64,000 bases of DNA. Source: Acidobacteriota bacterium (GTDB taxonomy: Bacteria; Acidobacteriota; Vicinamibacteria; Vicinamibacterales; UBA2999). The DNA lies in NCBI GenBank assembly GCA_963169195.1, contig CAUJDN010000033.1, positions 25,692 to 89,691 of the forward strand. The letters are read 5' to 3'. Shown piece after piece: positions 25,699-35,418 of the stretch. A model generated the notes under the pieces. The model was not told the origin of the DNA. It was given only the letters and a program-made list of their open reading frames with translations, and searched no databases. The first letter of the stretch is position 1. Every line of letters begins with the position of its first letter. The position numbers were made by a program, and so were the translations under genes.

Positions 25699-26586
25699 AT
25701 GCGCTTCTTCGGGCCCCTGCTCCTCGTGCTGATCCTCCCGGTCCCCTCGTTCGCCTGGGGGTTCGAGGCGCACAAGCTGATTGCCGACCGCGCCATCGCG
25801 CTGCTGCCCGCGCCGTTGAGGCCGCTGTTCGAGGAGCGGCGGGTGTTCATCGTGGAGCGCTCGATCGATCCGGACCTGTGGCGCACCGCCGGGTTCGAGT
25901 CCGAGCCGCCGAACCACTTCCTCGACATGGACCACGAGGCCTTCGGGCCCTACCCGTTCGAGGCGCTGCCCCGCGACTACGATGCCGCCGTGCAGAGGTT
26001 CGGGCGCGAGTTCGTGCACCGGCAGGGGCTGCTGCCGTGGCGCGTGCAGGAGTTCTACGGGCAGCTGCAGCGCGCCTTCGAGTCGCTCAAGCGGCAGAAC
26101 CCTCCGGCGTACGTGCTCGACGACATCGCCTTCTACACCGCCATCCTCTTCCACTACGTGTCCGACGGGCACGTGCCGCTCCATGCCGTCGTGAACTACG
26201 ACGGCCAGCTGACGAACCAGCACGGGCTGCACGGCCGGTGGGAGAGCGATCTGTTCGAGCGGAACCGCGCGGCGCTGACGATTGCCCCGGCGGCACCGCA
26301 CGCGGTGTCGGACCCCCGCGCGTTCATGTTCGACGTGCTCCTGGCGTCCAACCGCGCGTCCGGAGCGGTGTTCGACGCGGACCGCAAGGCATCCGAGGGC
26401 CGCGAGTTCTACGACGACCAGTACTTCGAGGCCTTCAAGGCTGCGGCGTTGCCCGGCCTTGAGCGCCGCCTGAACGACTCGATCTCGGCGGTGGCGGCCG
26501 TCATCACCGGTGCGTGGGAGCAGGCCGGCCGCCCGACGGTGCCGACGCGGCTGGCGCGAACGCCGCGGCGCATCCGTCGTCCATAG
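25699..26586 (+). CDS. Exported S1/P1-nuclease-like zinc hydrolase
   Basis: 295 residues. A signal peptide (FFGPLLLVLILPVPSFA) ends just before W-G-F-E-A-H-K-L-I-A. In the S1/P1 nuclease and phospholipase C superfamily the mature N-terminal Trp ligates zinc, and the spacing of Trp and following His here fits. Further expected ligands lie in FHYVSDGHVPLHAV and the N-x-H-G-L-H-G-R-W-E-S-D segment. These enzymes cleave nucleic acids or phospholipids outside the cytoplasm. The region before the ATG contains a TTGTACAATTC stretch that may include a -10 element. Confidence 0.75.
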   Translation: MRFFGPLLLVLILPVPSFAWGFEAHKLIADRAIALLPAPLRPLFEERRVFIVERSIDPDLWRTAGFESEPPNHFLDMDHEAFGPYPFEALPRDYDAAVQRFGREFVHRQGLLPWRVQEFYGQLQRAFESLKRQNPPAYVLDDIAFYTAILFHYVSDGHVPLHAVVNYDGQLTNQHGLHGRWESDLFERNRAALTIAPAAPHAVSDPRAFMFDVLLASNRASGAVFDADRKASEGREFYDDQYFEAFKAAALPGLERRLNDSISAVAAVITGAWEQAGRPTVPTRLARTPRRIRRP

Positions 26587-26590
26587 AAGT

Positions 26591-27274
26591 GTGAACGTCT
26601 ACCTCATTCCCCTGGGCCCCGGCCGGCTCGAGCCCTACTTCGAGCACGAAGATCAGGACGAGGCGGCGCCCGCAGGCGACCAGCCCCCGGGCCTGTTCGC
26701 CCGGATGAGCGCACGCTTCTCCGCGATGATCCGCGACGCGGAGCGCGAGCGTCACGAGCGCACCCATGCGGCGCCCTCGACGGTCCTGGCGCGCGTGCGG
26801 CACAAGCTGCTGGGGTGGGTGGCCGAACGTGTTGCCGAGCAGCGCCTGCTGTGGCACCTGCGGCGGGTGGACGAGGCCACGCTGCACGTCCCGGACACGA
26901 TGGACCGGGATGCGGGGTTCCGGGACTTCCGGGCGCTCCTGCAGAAGGATCACGATCGGCACCTGCGCCTGATGCTGCTGCACCTGCTGGGCCTCGTCGC
27001 GTCGGCGCCGTTCATGGTCGTGCCCGGGCCCAACCTCTTCGGCTACTTCTTCACGTTCACCGTGGTCGGGCACTTCCTCGCGTTTCGCGGTGCGCGGCGC
27101 GGGCTGTCCGGCGTGCGCTGGACGGTGATGCCAAGCGCCGGACTCTCCACGCTCGGACGCGCCCTGTCGGCGCCGGGGCCCGAGCGTTATCGGCTCATTC
27201 ACGAGGCGGGCGAACACCTGCAACTGCCGCGCCTGGCGCGGTTCGTGGAGCGGATGGCCGCTCCATCCGCGTGA
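26591..27274 (+). CDS. K+/H+-exchange-related (Mit_KHE1-like) membrane protein
   Basis: 227 residues from a GTG at 26591, four bases after the previous stop. The opening [18 protein letters not shown] is like the start of the PF10173 family, named after a mitochondrial K+/H+ exchange-related protein. A soluble helical stretch follows, then two closely spaced hydrophobic segments ([18 protein letters not shown] and [17 protein letters not shown]). The function of bacterial members is not established. The family assignment is by eye. Confidence 0.5.
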   Translation: MNVYLIPLGPGRLEPYFEHEDQDEAAPAGDQPPGLFARMSARFSAMIRDAERERHERTHAAPSTVLARVRHKLLGWVAERVAEQRLLWHLRRVDEATLHVPDTMDRDAGFRDFRALLQKDHDRHLRLMLLHLLGLVASAPFMVVPGPNLFGYFFTFTVVGHFLAFRGARRGLSGVRWTVMPSAGLSTLGRALSAPGPERYRLIHEAGEHLQLPRLARFVERMAAPSA

Positions 27275-27287
27275 TATTCTCGACGCC

Positions 27288-28331
27288 GTGACCCTAGGCG
27301 ACCTGGCCGCCGCGCTCGGCTGCCCGCTCGAAGGCAACGGCAGCGCCGACATCGTGCGGGTGGCCAGGATCGAGGAGGCCGGCCCCGGGGATCTCACCTT
27401 CCTCGTCAACATGAAGTACGCGCACGCGCTGGCGGCGACGCGCGCGTCGGCCGTGATTGCCGCGCCCGGGGTGGGTGGCGCTCCGTGCGCCGTCATCAGG
27501 AGCACGGAGCCCTACGTGACGCTGGCGCGCGCGGTGGCGATGCTGGCCCCGCCGGACCGGCCCGAGGTGGGCGTCCATCCCCTGGCCGCCGTGGACCCGT
27601 CGGCCGACGTGGCGCCATCGGCCTCGGTGGGTCCGTTTGCCGTGGTGGCCGCCCGCGCCCGCGTGGGCGCGCGCACGATCCTGCACCCGCACGTGGTCAT
27701 CGGGGCCGGCGCCGTCGTCGGGCCCGACTGCGTGCTGCACGCGCACGTCTCAATCCGGGAGCGGTGCGCGCTGGGGGCACGGGTCGTGGTGCAGGACGGC
27801 GCGGTCGTCGGAAGCGATGGGTTCGGATTTGCCACCGCGGCTGACGGGACGCACGTGAAGATCCCCCAGTTGGCGCCGGTCGTCATCGAGGACGACGTGG
27901 AGATCGGGGCGAACACGACGATCGACCGGCCTGCGGTGGGCGAAACCCGTGTGGGGGCGGGCACCAAGATCGACAACCTGGTGCAGATCGCGCACGGGGT
28001 CCGCGTCGGTCGGCACACGCTGCTGGCCGCCCAGGTCGGCATCGCCGGCAGCACGACCGTGGGGGACTCGGTGATGCTCGGCGGGCAGGTGGGTGTCACC
28101 GGCCATGTGGCGATCGGCGACCACGTCAAGGCGGTGGCGAAGACGGGCATCACCAACTCGGTGGACGCAGGCGGGTTCGTGTCGGGCTACCCGGCGATTC
28201 CGAACATGGAGTGGCGGCGGGCGTCGGCCGTGTTCCGCACGCTGCCCGAGATGCGCAAGCGTCTGAAGGACCTCGAGCAGCGGCTCGAGGCGCTGGAAGG
28301 GAAGCCGGGTTCACCCGCATGCGGCGATTGA
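27288..28331 (+). CDS. lpxD: UDP-3-O-acyl-glucosamine N-acyltransferase
   Basis: 347 residues; LpxD adds the second acyl chain in lipid A synthesis. The N-terminal uridine-binding domain ends with [14 protein letters not shown] and the C-terminal part is a left-handed beta-helix of hexapeptide repeats ([20 protein letters not shown] and onward). Catalytic-site residues are in [12 protein letters not shown], with the GSDGFGFA segment upstream. GTG start at 27288. It overlaps the next gene by 13 bases and heads an lpxD-M16-M16-lpxB cluster, so lipid A synthesis and two M16-family proteins are co-expressed. Confidence 0.95.
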   Translation: MTLGDLAAALGCPLEGNGSADIVRVARIEEAGPGDLTFLVNMKYAHALAATRASAVIAAPGVGGAPCAVIRSTEPYVTLARAVAMLAPPDRPEVGVHPLAAVDPSADVAPSASVGPFAVVAARARVGARTILHPHVVIGAGAVVGPDCVLHAHVSIRERCALGARVVVQDGAVVGSDGFGFATAADGTHVKIPQLAPVVIEDDVEIGANTTIDRPAVGETRVGAGTKIDNLVQIAHGVRVGRHTLLAAQVGIAGSTTVGDSVMLGGQVGVTGHVAIGDHVKAVAKTGITNSVDAGGFVSGYPAIPNMEWRRASAVFRTLPEMRKRLKDLEQRLEALEGKPGSPACGD

Positions 28332-29686
28332 TGAGGCGTGGGATGGCGGTGGTGGCGGCGGCGCTCGTGTGGGGCGCCTCCACGTCGGCGGCGTCGCGGC
28401 CGCCGAAGTTCGTCTATCAGCGGCTGCAGCTGCCCAACGGCCTGACGGCGGTCCTGCACCAGGACCGTTCCACCCCGATCGTCAACGTCCAGCTCTGGTA
28501 TCACGTGGGCTCGAAGGACGAGCGGCCCGGCCGGACCGGGTTCGCGCACCTCTTCGAGCACCTCATGTTCAAGGGCTCGCGCAACGTCGAGCCCGAGCAG
28601 CACACCTCCATCGTGGCGTCGGTGGGTGGGCAGGCCAACGCCTACACGAACGAGGACACCACGGTGTTCTGGCAGACGGTGCCGTCGCAGTTCCTGCCGC
28701 TCGTCCTCTGGATGGAGGCCGACCGCATGGCGACGCTGCGCATCGACGAGGACACCTTCGTGCGGGAGCGCGAGGTCGTGAAGGAAGAGCGCCGCATGCG
28801 GGTCGAGAACCAGCCGTACGGCCGGTTGAACGAGATCATCTACGAGCAGGCGTTCACACAGCACCCCTACCGGCACCCGGTCATCGGCAGCATGGACGAC
28901 CTGAACGCCGCGACCATCGACGACGTGCGCGACTTCTACGCCACGTACTACGTGCCGTCGAACGTCACCGTGGTCCTCTCGGGCGACTTCGACATGGACC
29001 AGGCCGTCGGCCTGGTGAACCAGTACCTGGGCCGCGTTCCCAAGGCCGGGCAGCCGGTGCCGCGCGACATCCCGCGCGAGCCGCCGCAGACGCAGGAGCG
29101 GCGCGCCGTCGTCGAGGACGCGGTGCCGCTGCCCGCGGTGGTCGTGGCGCACCACATCACCTACGACGGGCACCCGGACGCCTATCCGCTGCACATCGCC
29201 GCCAAGGTGCTGTCCGACGGCCAGAGCTCCCGCATCTACCGGACGCTCGTCTACGAGTCCGGCCTGGCCCTGACGGCCTTCGGGCAGGCCAATCTCATCG
29301 AGCACCCGAACCTCTTCTACGCCGTGGCCATCGTCAACCCCGGGCAGACGCCGGCGGCCGTGGAGAAGGCGCTCATCGCGGAGCTCGATCGGATGAAGGC
29401 CGACGGCGTGACCCCCCGCGAGCTGCAGCGCTCGAAGAACCAGTTCGCGCGCGACTACATTCTGGGCCGCGAGACCGTGCAGCAGAAGGCCACGCACCTG
29501 GCGCACGCCGAGGTGCTGCACGCCGACATCACGACGGCGGACGGCGAGTTCGACATCTTCCAGAACATCACGCAGGCCGACGTCCAGCGCGTGGCGAAGA
29601 CGTACTTCCGGCCCGAGACGCGCGTTGTCATTCACGTGATGCCGAAAGGGACGGGCGCGCAGGGTGCGGCGGAGGCGCGGCGATGA
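28319..29686 (+). CDS. M16 zinc metallopeptidase, catalytically intact
   Basis: 455 residues. A signal peptide ([17 protein letters not shown]) is followed by the M16 core with the inverted zinc motif HLFEH at residues 77-81 and the distal glutamate in EVVKEERRM. Two M16 half-domains are present, and the protein length is typical of bacterial M16B subunits. M16B enzymes often work as heterodimers of a catalytic and an inactive subunit, and the next gene is a natural partner. The start overlaps lpxD; the stop overlaps the partner's start (ATGA). Confidence 0.9.
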   Translation: MRRLMRRGMAVVAAALVWGASTSAASRPPKFVYQRLQLPNGLTAVLHQDRSTPIVNVQLWYHVGSKDERPGRTGFAHLFEHLMFKGSRNVEPEQHTSIVASVGGQANAYTNEDTTVFWQTVPSQFLPLVLWMEADRMATLRIDEDTFVREREVVKEERRMRVENQPYGRLNEIIYEQAFTQHPYRHPVIGSMDDLNAATIDDVRDFYATYYVPSNVTVVLSGDFDMDQAVGLVNQYLGRVPKAGQPVPRDIPREPPQTQERRAVVEDAVPLPAVVVAHHITYDGHPDAYPLHIAAKVLSDGQSSRIYRTLVYESGLALTAFGQANLIEHPNLFYAVAIVNPGQTPAAVEKALIAELDRMKADGVTPRELQRSKNQFARDYILGRETVQQKATHLAHAEVLHADITTADGEFDIFQNITQADVQRVAKTYFRPETRVVIHVMPKGTGAQGAAEARR

Positions 29687-31140
29687 GGACGTTCGTCGTC
29701 GCCGCGCTGTCGCTCACCGTGCTCACGTCGGTGGCCGTGGGGCAGGCTGCGCAGTCGTGGCCGCGCGAGTTCCCGCCGCGACCGCTCCAGCCTCGGCCGG
29801 TGACCTTCCCGGAGTTCGAAGTCCGCAAGATGGCCAACGGGCTGACGGTGGTGCTGGTGAGCCAGAACGAGCAACCCGCCATCAGCGTGCGGATGATCGT
29901 GCGGGCGGGCGCCGCACAGGATCCCAAGGGCAAGATGGGCCTGGCCATGCTCACCGCGACCCTGCTCGACCAGGGGGCGGGCGCCCGCACCGCGCAGCAG
30001 CTGGCCGACGAGGTGGACTTCATCGGCGGACTGCTCGGCACCGGTGCAGGCACGGACCTGAGCTTCGTGAACACGGTGGTGATGAGGGACGACTACGCCA
30101 CCGGCCTGGCGCTGATGGCCGACGTCGTGCGGCGTCCGACGTTCCTGTCCGAGGAAATCGAGCGGCAGCGCCAGCAGGCGCTGTCGGGCCTGAAGGTGGC
30201 GGCCGAGGATCCGGACTCGGTGGCGGGCCTGGTCATCGACCGCCTGATCTTCGGGTTCCACCCGTACGGTCTGCCGGGGGCGGGCACCGCCGAGTCGCTG
30301 CAGTCACTGACGCGTGACGACTTCGTGGAGTTCCACCGCCGGCACTTCGTCCCGAACAACGCGCTGGTGGCCGTGGTCGGCGACGTGACGCACGCCGACG
30401 CCATGGCGGGCATCGAGAGGTACTTTGGGGACTGGAAGCCCGGCGAGGTCCCGGCCTTCAATCCCATCGCGCCTCCCGAGCCGACGCGGCGGGTCATCGT
30501 GATCGATCGCCCCGACGCCGTGCAGACGGAGATCCGCCTGGGGCAGCTCGCCATCCCGCGCAGACACGCGGACTTCGACGCGCTCAACCAGGCGGTGAAG
30601 ATCCTGGGCGGCGAGGGCGCCAACCGCCTGCAGCAGGTGCTCCGCAGCCAGCGCCAGCTCACCTACGGCGCCTCTGCCGACCTCGACAGCTACAAGTGGA
30701 GCGGCGCCATCGTGGCCGACACCGACACGCAGACGGCGACGACGGCCGAGGCGTTGCGGCTCGCCGTCGACGAGTTCGCACGTCTGCAGCGCGAGCGCGT
30801 CGGTGAGAGCGAGCTGGAGGCGGCCCAGGACTACACCGTCGGGCATTTCCCCCTCACCATCGAGACGCCGGACCAGATTGCGACGCAGGTGCTGAACCAG
30901 CTGTTCTACGAGCTCCCGGTCGACGACCTGCCGAAGTACCGCGAGCGAATCCTGGGCGTCACCCCCGACGATGTCCAGCGGGTGGCCCGCGCCTTCGTGC
31001 GGCCGGACCGGCTGTCGGTCGTGCTCGTCGGCAACGCCAGCCAGTTCGTGGACAGCCTGAAGGGCATTGGTTTCGCCGAGTACGAGCGCATTCCCATCGA
31101 CCGCGTCGATCTGCTCTCGGCCGACCTGAAGAAGCCGTGA
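29683..31140 (+). CDS. M16-family subunit lacking the zinc motif
   Basis: 485 residues with a signal peptide (FVVAALSLTVLTSVAVG). It aligns with the M16 fold, but the position of the HxxEH motif reads LAMLTATLLDQ, so it cannot bind catalytic zinc. Such subunits provide the R/Y substrate-binding pair in M16B heterodimers. Overlap with the neighbouring genes on both sides (ATGA at the 5' end, GTGA at the 3' end) implies a fixed ratio with the catalytic subunit and with LpxB. Confidence 0.9.
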   Translation: MRTFVVAALSLTVLTSVAVGQAAQSWPREFPPRPLQPRPVTFPEFEVRKMANGLTVVLVSQNEQPAISVRMIVRAGAAQDPKGKMGLAMLTATLLDQGAGARTAQQLADEVDFIGGLLGTGAGTDLSFVNTVVMRDDYATGLALMADVVRRPTFLSEEIERQRQQALSGLKVAAEDPDSVAGLVIDRLIFGFHPYGLPGAGTAESLQSLTRDDFVEFHRRHFVPNNALVAVVGDVTHADAMAGIERYFGDWKPGEVPAFNPIAPPEPTRRVIVIDRPDAVQTEIRLGQLAIPRRHADFDALNQAVKILGGEGANRLQQVLRSQRQLTYGASADLDSYKWSGAIVADTDTQTATTAEALRLAVDEFARLQRERVGESELEAAQDYTVGHFPLTIETPDQIATQVLNQLFYELPVDDLPKYRERILGVTPDDVQRVARAFVRPDRLSVVLVGNASQFVDSLKGIGFAEYERIPIDRVDLLSADLKKP

Positions 31141-32333
31141 AGGTGATGATCTCGTGCGGCGAGCCGTCCGGCGATCTCTATGCCGGCGCGCTGGTTCGCG
31201 CCCTCGCCGCGCGCGACCCCGAGCTGCAGGCGTTCGGCCTCGGCGGCGAGCGCCTGGCCGCCGCCGGGGCGCGGCTCGTGGCCGATTTCCACGGACTGTC
31301 GGTGACGGGCCTCACCGAGGCGCTGAAGGTCCTGCCTCGCTCGTGGGCGACCTACAGACAGCTCGTGGCGGCCGCGCGTGACGAGCGCCCGGACGTGCTC
31401 GTCCTCGTCGACTATCCCGACTTCAACTTCAGGCTCATGCGCGCCGTGAAGGCCCTGGGCGTGCCCATCGTCTACTACATCAGCCCACAGCTCTGGGCGT
31501 GGCGCGCCGGGCGCATGAGAACGATGAAGGCGCTGGTGGATCGGGTGCTCGTCATCTTCCCCTTCGAGGAGGCGATCTACCACGGGGAGGGCGTGGACGT
31601 GGCCTTCGTCGGCCATCCGCTGCTCGAGATGGTGGCGCCGTCGGCGGACCGGCCGACGCTGGCGCGGCGCTTCGGGCTCGATCCGGCGCGGCCCGTCGTG
31701 GCGCTCCTGCCCGGCAGCCGCGCCAACGAGCTGGAGCGGCTGGGGCCGATCCTGGCCGACGCCCGCGCGCGGATTGCCGCCCGCGTGCCGGGCGCCCAGT
31801 TTCTCGTCGCTCGCGCTCCGCACCTGGCGGACCGGTGGTTCGCGGCGTTCGAGGAGGCCGGCGCGGCAGCCCCGGTCTCCCGTCCATCCGCATCGGGTGG
31901 GGATCGCCGGGACCTCGGTCCCGTCCCCACCCGCATCGTCGAGGGGCAGACCGACGACGTGTTGAGCGTGAGCGATGTCGTGCTCACGGCCTCGGGTACG
32001 GCCACGGTGCAGACGGCCATGCACGGCAAGCCGATGGTGGTGCTCTACAGACTGTCGCCGCTCACATACAGGCTGGGCAAGCCGCTGGCGAAGGTGGACA
32101 TGTACGCGATGGTGAACCTCATCGCCGGCCGGCGCGTCGTGCGGGAACTGATTCAGGATGAGTGCACCGTGGAGGCCGTGGCAGACGAGGCCGTCAGCCT
32201 GCTCACCGACGCGGCGAAGCGGGACGCCATGTCGCGGGCGCTGGCCGAGGTGAAGGCCGCGCTCGGTGGCCCGGGCGCCAGCGGCCGGGCGGCGGACGCC
32301 GTCGTGGACCTCGTCAGGCGGGTGCGCGGTTAG
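31137..32333 (+). CDS. lpxB: Lipid-A-disaccharide synthase
   Basis: 398 residues; LpxB joins UDP-2,3-diacylglucosamine to lipid X in lipid A synthesis at the inner membrane. Recognisable blocks: SCGEPSGDLYAG at the start, DYPDFNFRL, YYISPQLWAWR, FVGHPLLE, LLPGSRANE, LTASGTATVQTAMHGKP and VNLIAGRRVVRELIQDE. The gene starts with GTG inside the previous stop. Between the R-A-P-H and V-E-G-Q-T segments the protein has about 18 extra residues encoded by a 40-nt palindromic element (31894-31933); the frame is kept. Confidence 0.95.
   Translation: MKVMISCGEPSGDLYAGALVRALAARDPELQAFGLGGERLAAAGARLVADFHGLSVTGLTEALKVLPRSWATYRQLVAAARDERPDVLVLVDYPDFNFRLMRAVKALGVPIVYYISPQLWAWRAGRMRTMKALVDRVLVIFPFEEAIYHGEGVDVAFVGHPLLEMVAPSADRPTLARRFGLDPARPVVALLPGSRANELERLGPILADARARIAARVPGAQFLVARAPHLADRWFAAFEEAGAAAPVSRPSASGGDRRDLGPVPTRIVEGQTDDVLSVSDVVLTASGTATVQTAMHGKPMVVLYRLSPLTYRLGKPLAKVDMYAMVNLIAGRRVVRELIQDECTVEAVADEAVSLLTDAAKRDAMSRALAEVKAALGGPGASGRAADAVVDLVRRVRG
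31894..31933. repeat. 40-nt REP-like palindrome inside lpxB
   Basis: Outer arms CGGGTGGGGA / TCCCCACCCG (10 bp) enclose inner arms CGGGACC / GGTCCCG, with four unpaired bases on the 5' side and a two-base centre. It would form a near-continuous stem-loop of about 17 base pairs in DNA or mRNA. It lies in frame within lpxB and encodes SGGDRRDLGPVPTR. It looks like a dispersed intergenic repeat that entered the gene. Confidence 0.7.
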
Positions 32334-32457
32334 CCCACGGGGCGGGTGGCGGCCGGCCCGCACCGCGATCGCCCGGTGCGCCGATCCCCGGCCTCGCCGC
32401 GGCCTGTCGGGACAATCTGCGGCTGTATCCGGCGCTGCGTCCCGCTACACTCACTGG

Positions 32458-32994
32458 ATGCGTGCCCTCGTCGCCATCCTCGTCCTGGCCAGCGGCCTGC
32501 CGCTCTCGGCCATCACCGTCCAACCGCTGTCGTTCGTCGAGCTCGTGGACGACTCGATGGCCATCGTCCACGGCCGCGTGACGGAGGTGCACGGGCAGTG
32601 GACCGCGGACCGGCGCGGCATCGAGAGCCTGATCCGTGTCGAGGCCTTCGACTATTTCAAGGGAGACCTTGGGGCGGCGATCACCGTACGGGTTCCCGGC
32701 GGGCAGGTGGGAACCTTCGTCAACCTCCTCCCCGGGGCCGCCCGCTTCTCGGCGGGGGACCGCGTGGTGCTGTTCCTGAAGGCGACGGGCCCCTCCATTC
32801 CCATCGTCACGGGCACGACGCAGGGCGTGTTCCGCGTGACCGCCGATCCACGGTCGGGCGACCTGGTGGTCGTTCCTCCGATCCTCGGCACCGAGGGGGC
32901 GCCCGGGCGCCTGGTGCGCGGGGATGCCGCGCGCCGGCCCATGTCGATGGCGGCATTCGGGGCGGCCGTTCGCAGCGTGCAGGTGGCCCGATGA
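32458..32994 (+). CDS. Exported protein of unknown function
   Basis: 178 residues with a signal peptide (ALVAILVLASGLPLSA). The mature part contains F-V-E-L-V-D-D-S, HGRVTEVHGQWT and a VRVPGGQVG segment, a pattern found in short beta-rich secreted proteins next to matrixin-type proteases in acidobacteria; no domain name can be assigned from sequence alone. First gene of a five-gene chain with stop/start overlaps (32458-36943). Its stop overlaps the matrixin start. Confidence 0.65.
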   Translation: MRALVAILVLASGLPLSAITVQPLSFVELVDDSMAIVHGRVTEVHGQWTADRRGIESLIRVEAFDYFKGDLGAAITVRVPGGQVGTFVNLLPGAARFSAGDRVVLFLKATGPSIPIVTGTTQGVFRVTADPRSGDLVVVPPILGTEGAPGRLVRGDAARRPMSMAAFGAAVRSVQVAR

Positions 32995-33986
32995 CGCGCG
33001 TCGTGGCGTTCGCGATGGTCGTGGTGACCGCGCTGGCCCATCCAGCGCCCGCACTGGCGTACCTGAAGTTCGGCTTCCGCATCGGTGACCGCACCGTGGA
33101 CGTGAGGTGGTCGATGGCCCCGGTGCCCTACTTCGTCAACGAACGTGACGGTCCGGGCGTGACCTCGGCCGAGTTCCGCGATGCCGTCGCCGGCGCGGCC
33201 GTGACGTGGCAGGCTGTTGCCGGCACGACGATCGGGTTCCAGTACCAGGGCTTCACGGTCGCGCCACCGGCCGGGATGGACGGGCGCAACACGCTGGGAT
33301 TTCTCGACCGGCCCGATCTGGACCGGGTGCTGGGGTCGACCAGCCTGCTCCTCGATGCGGCGACGGGATCGCTGATCGAAGCGGACGTCTTCTTCAACAC
33401 GCGGTTCCCATGGTCCGCGGCCCCTCAGGGCGTGCCCGGCCGCGTGGACATCGCATCGGTGGTGCTGCACGAGTTCGGGCACTTCCTCGGGCTGGGCCAC
33501 TCGGCGATCGGCGAGACCGAGCGGATCGCGACCGGCGGCCGCCGCGTGCTGGGCTCGGGTGCGGTGATGTTTCCCATCGCGCTCACCCCGGGCTCCGTGT
33601 CCGATCGCACGCTGCAGGCCGATGACACCGCCGCCGCGATGGATTTGTATGCCGTGGAGGCCGATCGCGGCGAGACCGGCAGTATCCGCGGGCGGGTCGT
33701 GAAGCACGGCCGCGGCGTCTTTGGCGCGCACGTCGTCGCGTTCAACCCGGCGACCGGGTCCCTCGTGGGCGGATTCACGCTGAGCGCCGACGGCCAGTTC
33801 GTCATCGCGGCCCTCGTGCCGGGCCCGTACATCATCAGGGTCGAGCCCCTCGACGATGCGGACGTGGAGAGCTTCCTGTCGGGCGAGGTGGACGTGGATT
33901 TCAAGGTGGCCTACGCCCCACGGATGGTCGTGGCACCGCGAGGGGGATCGTCCGGCGACGTGGCAATCACGGTGGAGCCGAAGTGA
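32991..33986 (+). CDS. Secreted matrixin-like (M10) metalloprotease
   Basis: 331 residues. A signal peptide ends near residue 23 (APALA). A metzincin zinc motif HEFGHFLGLGH at residues 160-170 and a plausible Met-turn (GAVMFP, about residue 187) identify an M10A matrixin-like peptidase domain. From about residue 225 a carboxypeptidase-regulatory-like/beta-sandwich domain follows (GSIRGRVVKHGRGVFGAHVV). It probably cleaves extracellular or envelope proteins. Starts ATGA-overlapped with the previous gene and stops GTGA-overlapped with the next. Confidence 0.88.
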   Translation: MTRVVAFAMVVVTALAHPAPALAYLKFGFRIGDRTVDVRWSMAPVPYFVNERDGPGVTSAEFRDAVAGAAVTWQAVAGTTIGFQYQGFTVAPPAGMDGRNTLGFLDRPDLDRVLGSTSLLLDAATGSLIEADVFFNTRFPWSAAPQGVPGRVDIASVVLHEFGHFLGLGHSAIGETERIATGGRRVLGSGAVMFPIALTPGSVSDRTLQADDTAAAMDLYAVEADRGETGSIRGRVVKHGRGVFGAHVVAFNPATGSLVGGFTLSADGQFVIAALVPGPYIIRVEPLDDADVESFLSGEVDVDFKVAYAPRMVVAPRGGSSGDVAITVEPK

Positions 33987-34690
33987 GCGGCGCGCGACTT
34001 CGTGCCGTCGCCAGGCTGCTCTGTGGCTGCCTGTGCATCGCCGGGACGGCGCAGGCGCAAGGGGGCCGCGAGGGGCCATCGCTTCGGCGGCACCACGTGA
34101 CGCTGACCGGCGGCGTCACATGGACGGGCGGCTACGCCATCGGGGATGCGACGGCCCAGCTTCGCGGCAACGCGGTCGGCACGAGCGCCCCGCCGTTCAC
34201 GCTGTTCCGGGCCGAGTCGGCGATCGACGGCGCGGCGGGCGTCGAGGCGCGCGTCGGCTACGCCCTCGCGCGGCACCTCTCGATCGAGGTCGGCCTCGCC
34301 CACGCGAGGCCCGGCATCACGACCGAACTGTCGCAGGACGAGGAGGCGTCGCCCATGGCGATCGACGCGGAGCGGCTGGCGCAGTACGTGATCGACGTGG
34401 CGGCGGCGTGGCAACTGCCGCGCCCCGCCGCGGGCCGCCTTCGACCATTCGTCGCGGGCGGGGTCGGCTACCTCCGGCAGCTGTACGACGAGCGCACGCT
34501 CGTCGAGACAGGCCGCATCTACTACGTCGGCGGTGGTGCCCGCTACTGGCTGCGCGGGGGCGACGGCCGGCAGCGCTCGCTGGGGCTTCGCGGCGATGTG
34601 CGGGCGACGTTCCGGCAGGACGGCGTGGATTTCGAGGGCAGGACCCGCGTGTGGCCCGCGATGTCGGTGATGATGTTCTGGGAACCATGA
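33983..34690 (+). CDS. Outer-membrane beta-barrel-like protein
   Basis: 235 residues with a signal peptide (hydrophobic LLCGCLCIAGTAQA). The mature part has alternating short strands (VTLTGGVTWTGGY, GVEARVGYALARHLSIEVGL, FVAGGVGYLRQL) as in small OmpW/OmpA-like barrels, but lacks a C-terminal aromatic signature (ends MMFWEP). No specific family was recognised. It sits between the matrixin and the ABC ATPase with overlapping codons on both sides. Confidence 0.6.
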   Translation: MSGARLRAVARLLCGCLCIAGTAQAQGGREGPSLRRHHVTLTGGVTWTGGYAIGDATAQLRGNAVGTSAPPFTLFRAESAIDGAAGVEARVGYALARHLSIEVGLAHARPGITTELSQDEEASPMAIDAERLAQYVIDVAAAWQLPRPAAGRLRPFVAGGVGYLRQLYDERTLVETGRIYYVGGGARYWLRGGDGRQRSLGLRGDVRATFRQDGVDFEGRTRVWPAMSVMMFWEP

Positions 34691-35418
34691 TCGAATTCCT
34701 CGACGTGTCGTTCCGGCGCGGCAACGCGGAGGTCCTTCGCGGCGTGACGCTGTCGGTGGCGCGCGGGGACGTCGTCGCCCTGGTGGGCCGAAGCGGCGGC
34801 GGAAAGACGACGCTGCTGCGGTGCGTGAATCGCATGCTCGAGGCGACTTCCGGTGAGGTGCGGGTGGACGGCCGGCCCGTCGCGGCGTGGGACGCGGTGG
34901 ACCTCCGGCGGCATATCGGGTACGTCATCCAGGACGTCGGGCTGTTCCCCCATTGGACCGTGGCCGCCAACGTGGCCACCGTGCCGCGGTTGCTCGGATG
35001 GGCCGAGGCGCGCGTGTCGGCGCGCGTGGACGAGCTGCTCGAGGCATCGGGGCTGCCGGCCGCGGACTTCCGGGATCGATGGCCCGACGAACTGTCGGGC
35101 GGGCAGCGGCAGCGCGTGGGCCTGGCGCGCGCGCTGGCGGCGGATCCCCCGGTGGTCCTGATGGACGAGCCGTTCGCCGCGGTGGACCCGCTCACGCGTA
35201 TCGAGCTGCACCGCCAGTTTCGGCTCCTGCAGGCCAGCCGCCGTCCGACCGTCCTGCTCGTGACGCACGACCTCCGGGAAGCGGCCGCGCTCGCGGATCG
35301 CATCGCGGTGGTCGAGGCCGGGACCATCGCCGCGTGCGACAGCCCCGCGGCGCTCGAGCGCTCGCCGCACCCGGCCGTGCGCGCGTTGTTCGAGCTGGTT
35401 CCCGAGGGCCATGCCTAG
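34687..35418 (+). CDS. Osmoprotectant ABC transporter ATPase (OpuC/ProV type)
   Basis: 243 residues with all ATPase motifs: Walker A GRSGGGKTT, Q-loop (YVIQDVGLFPHWTVAAN), signature LSGGQRQR, Walker B VVLMDEPFAAVDP and switch VTHD. The Q-loop region is typical of glycine betaine/choline importers. It lacks the C-terminal CBS domains of ProV/OpuAA. Overlaps the permease gene by eight bases. It shares the operon with three exported proteins, which is unusual for an osmoprotectant importer. Confidence 0.85.
   Translation: MIEFLDVSFRRGNAEVLRGVTLSVARGDVVALVGRSGGGKTTLLRCVNRMLEATSGEVRVDGRPVAAWDAVDLRRHIGYVIQDVGLFPHWTVAANVATVPRLLGWAEARVSARVDELLEASGLPAADFRDRWPDELSGGQRQRVGLARALAADPPVVLMDEPFAAVDPLTRIELHRQFRLLQASRRPTVLLVTHDLREAAALADRIAVVEAGTIAACDSPAALERSPHPAVRALFELVPEGHA

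Noticed and set aside
28369..29682. Plus-strand ORF upstream part overlapping the first M16 gene
   Set aside because: It is the out-of-frame lead-in to the second M16 gene, whose real start is the ATG at 29683.
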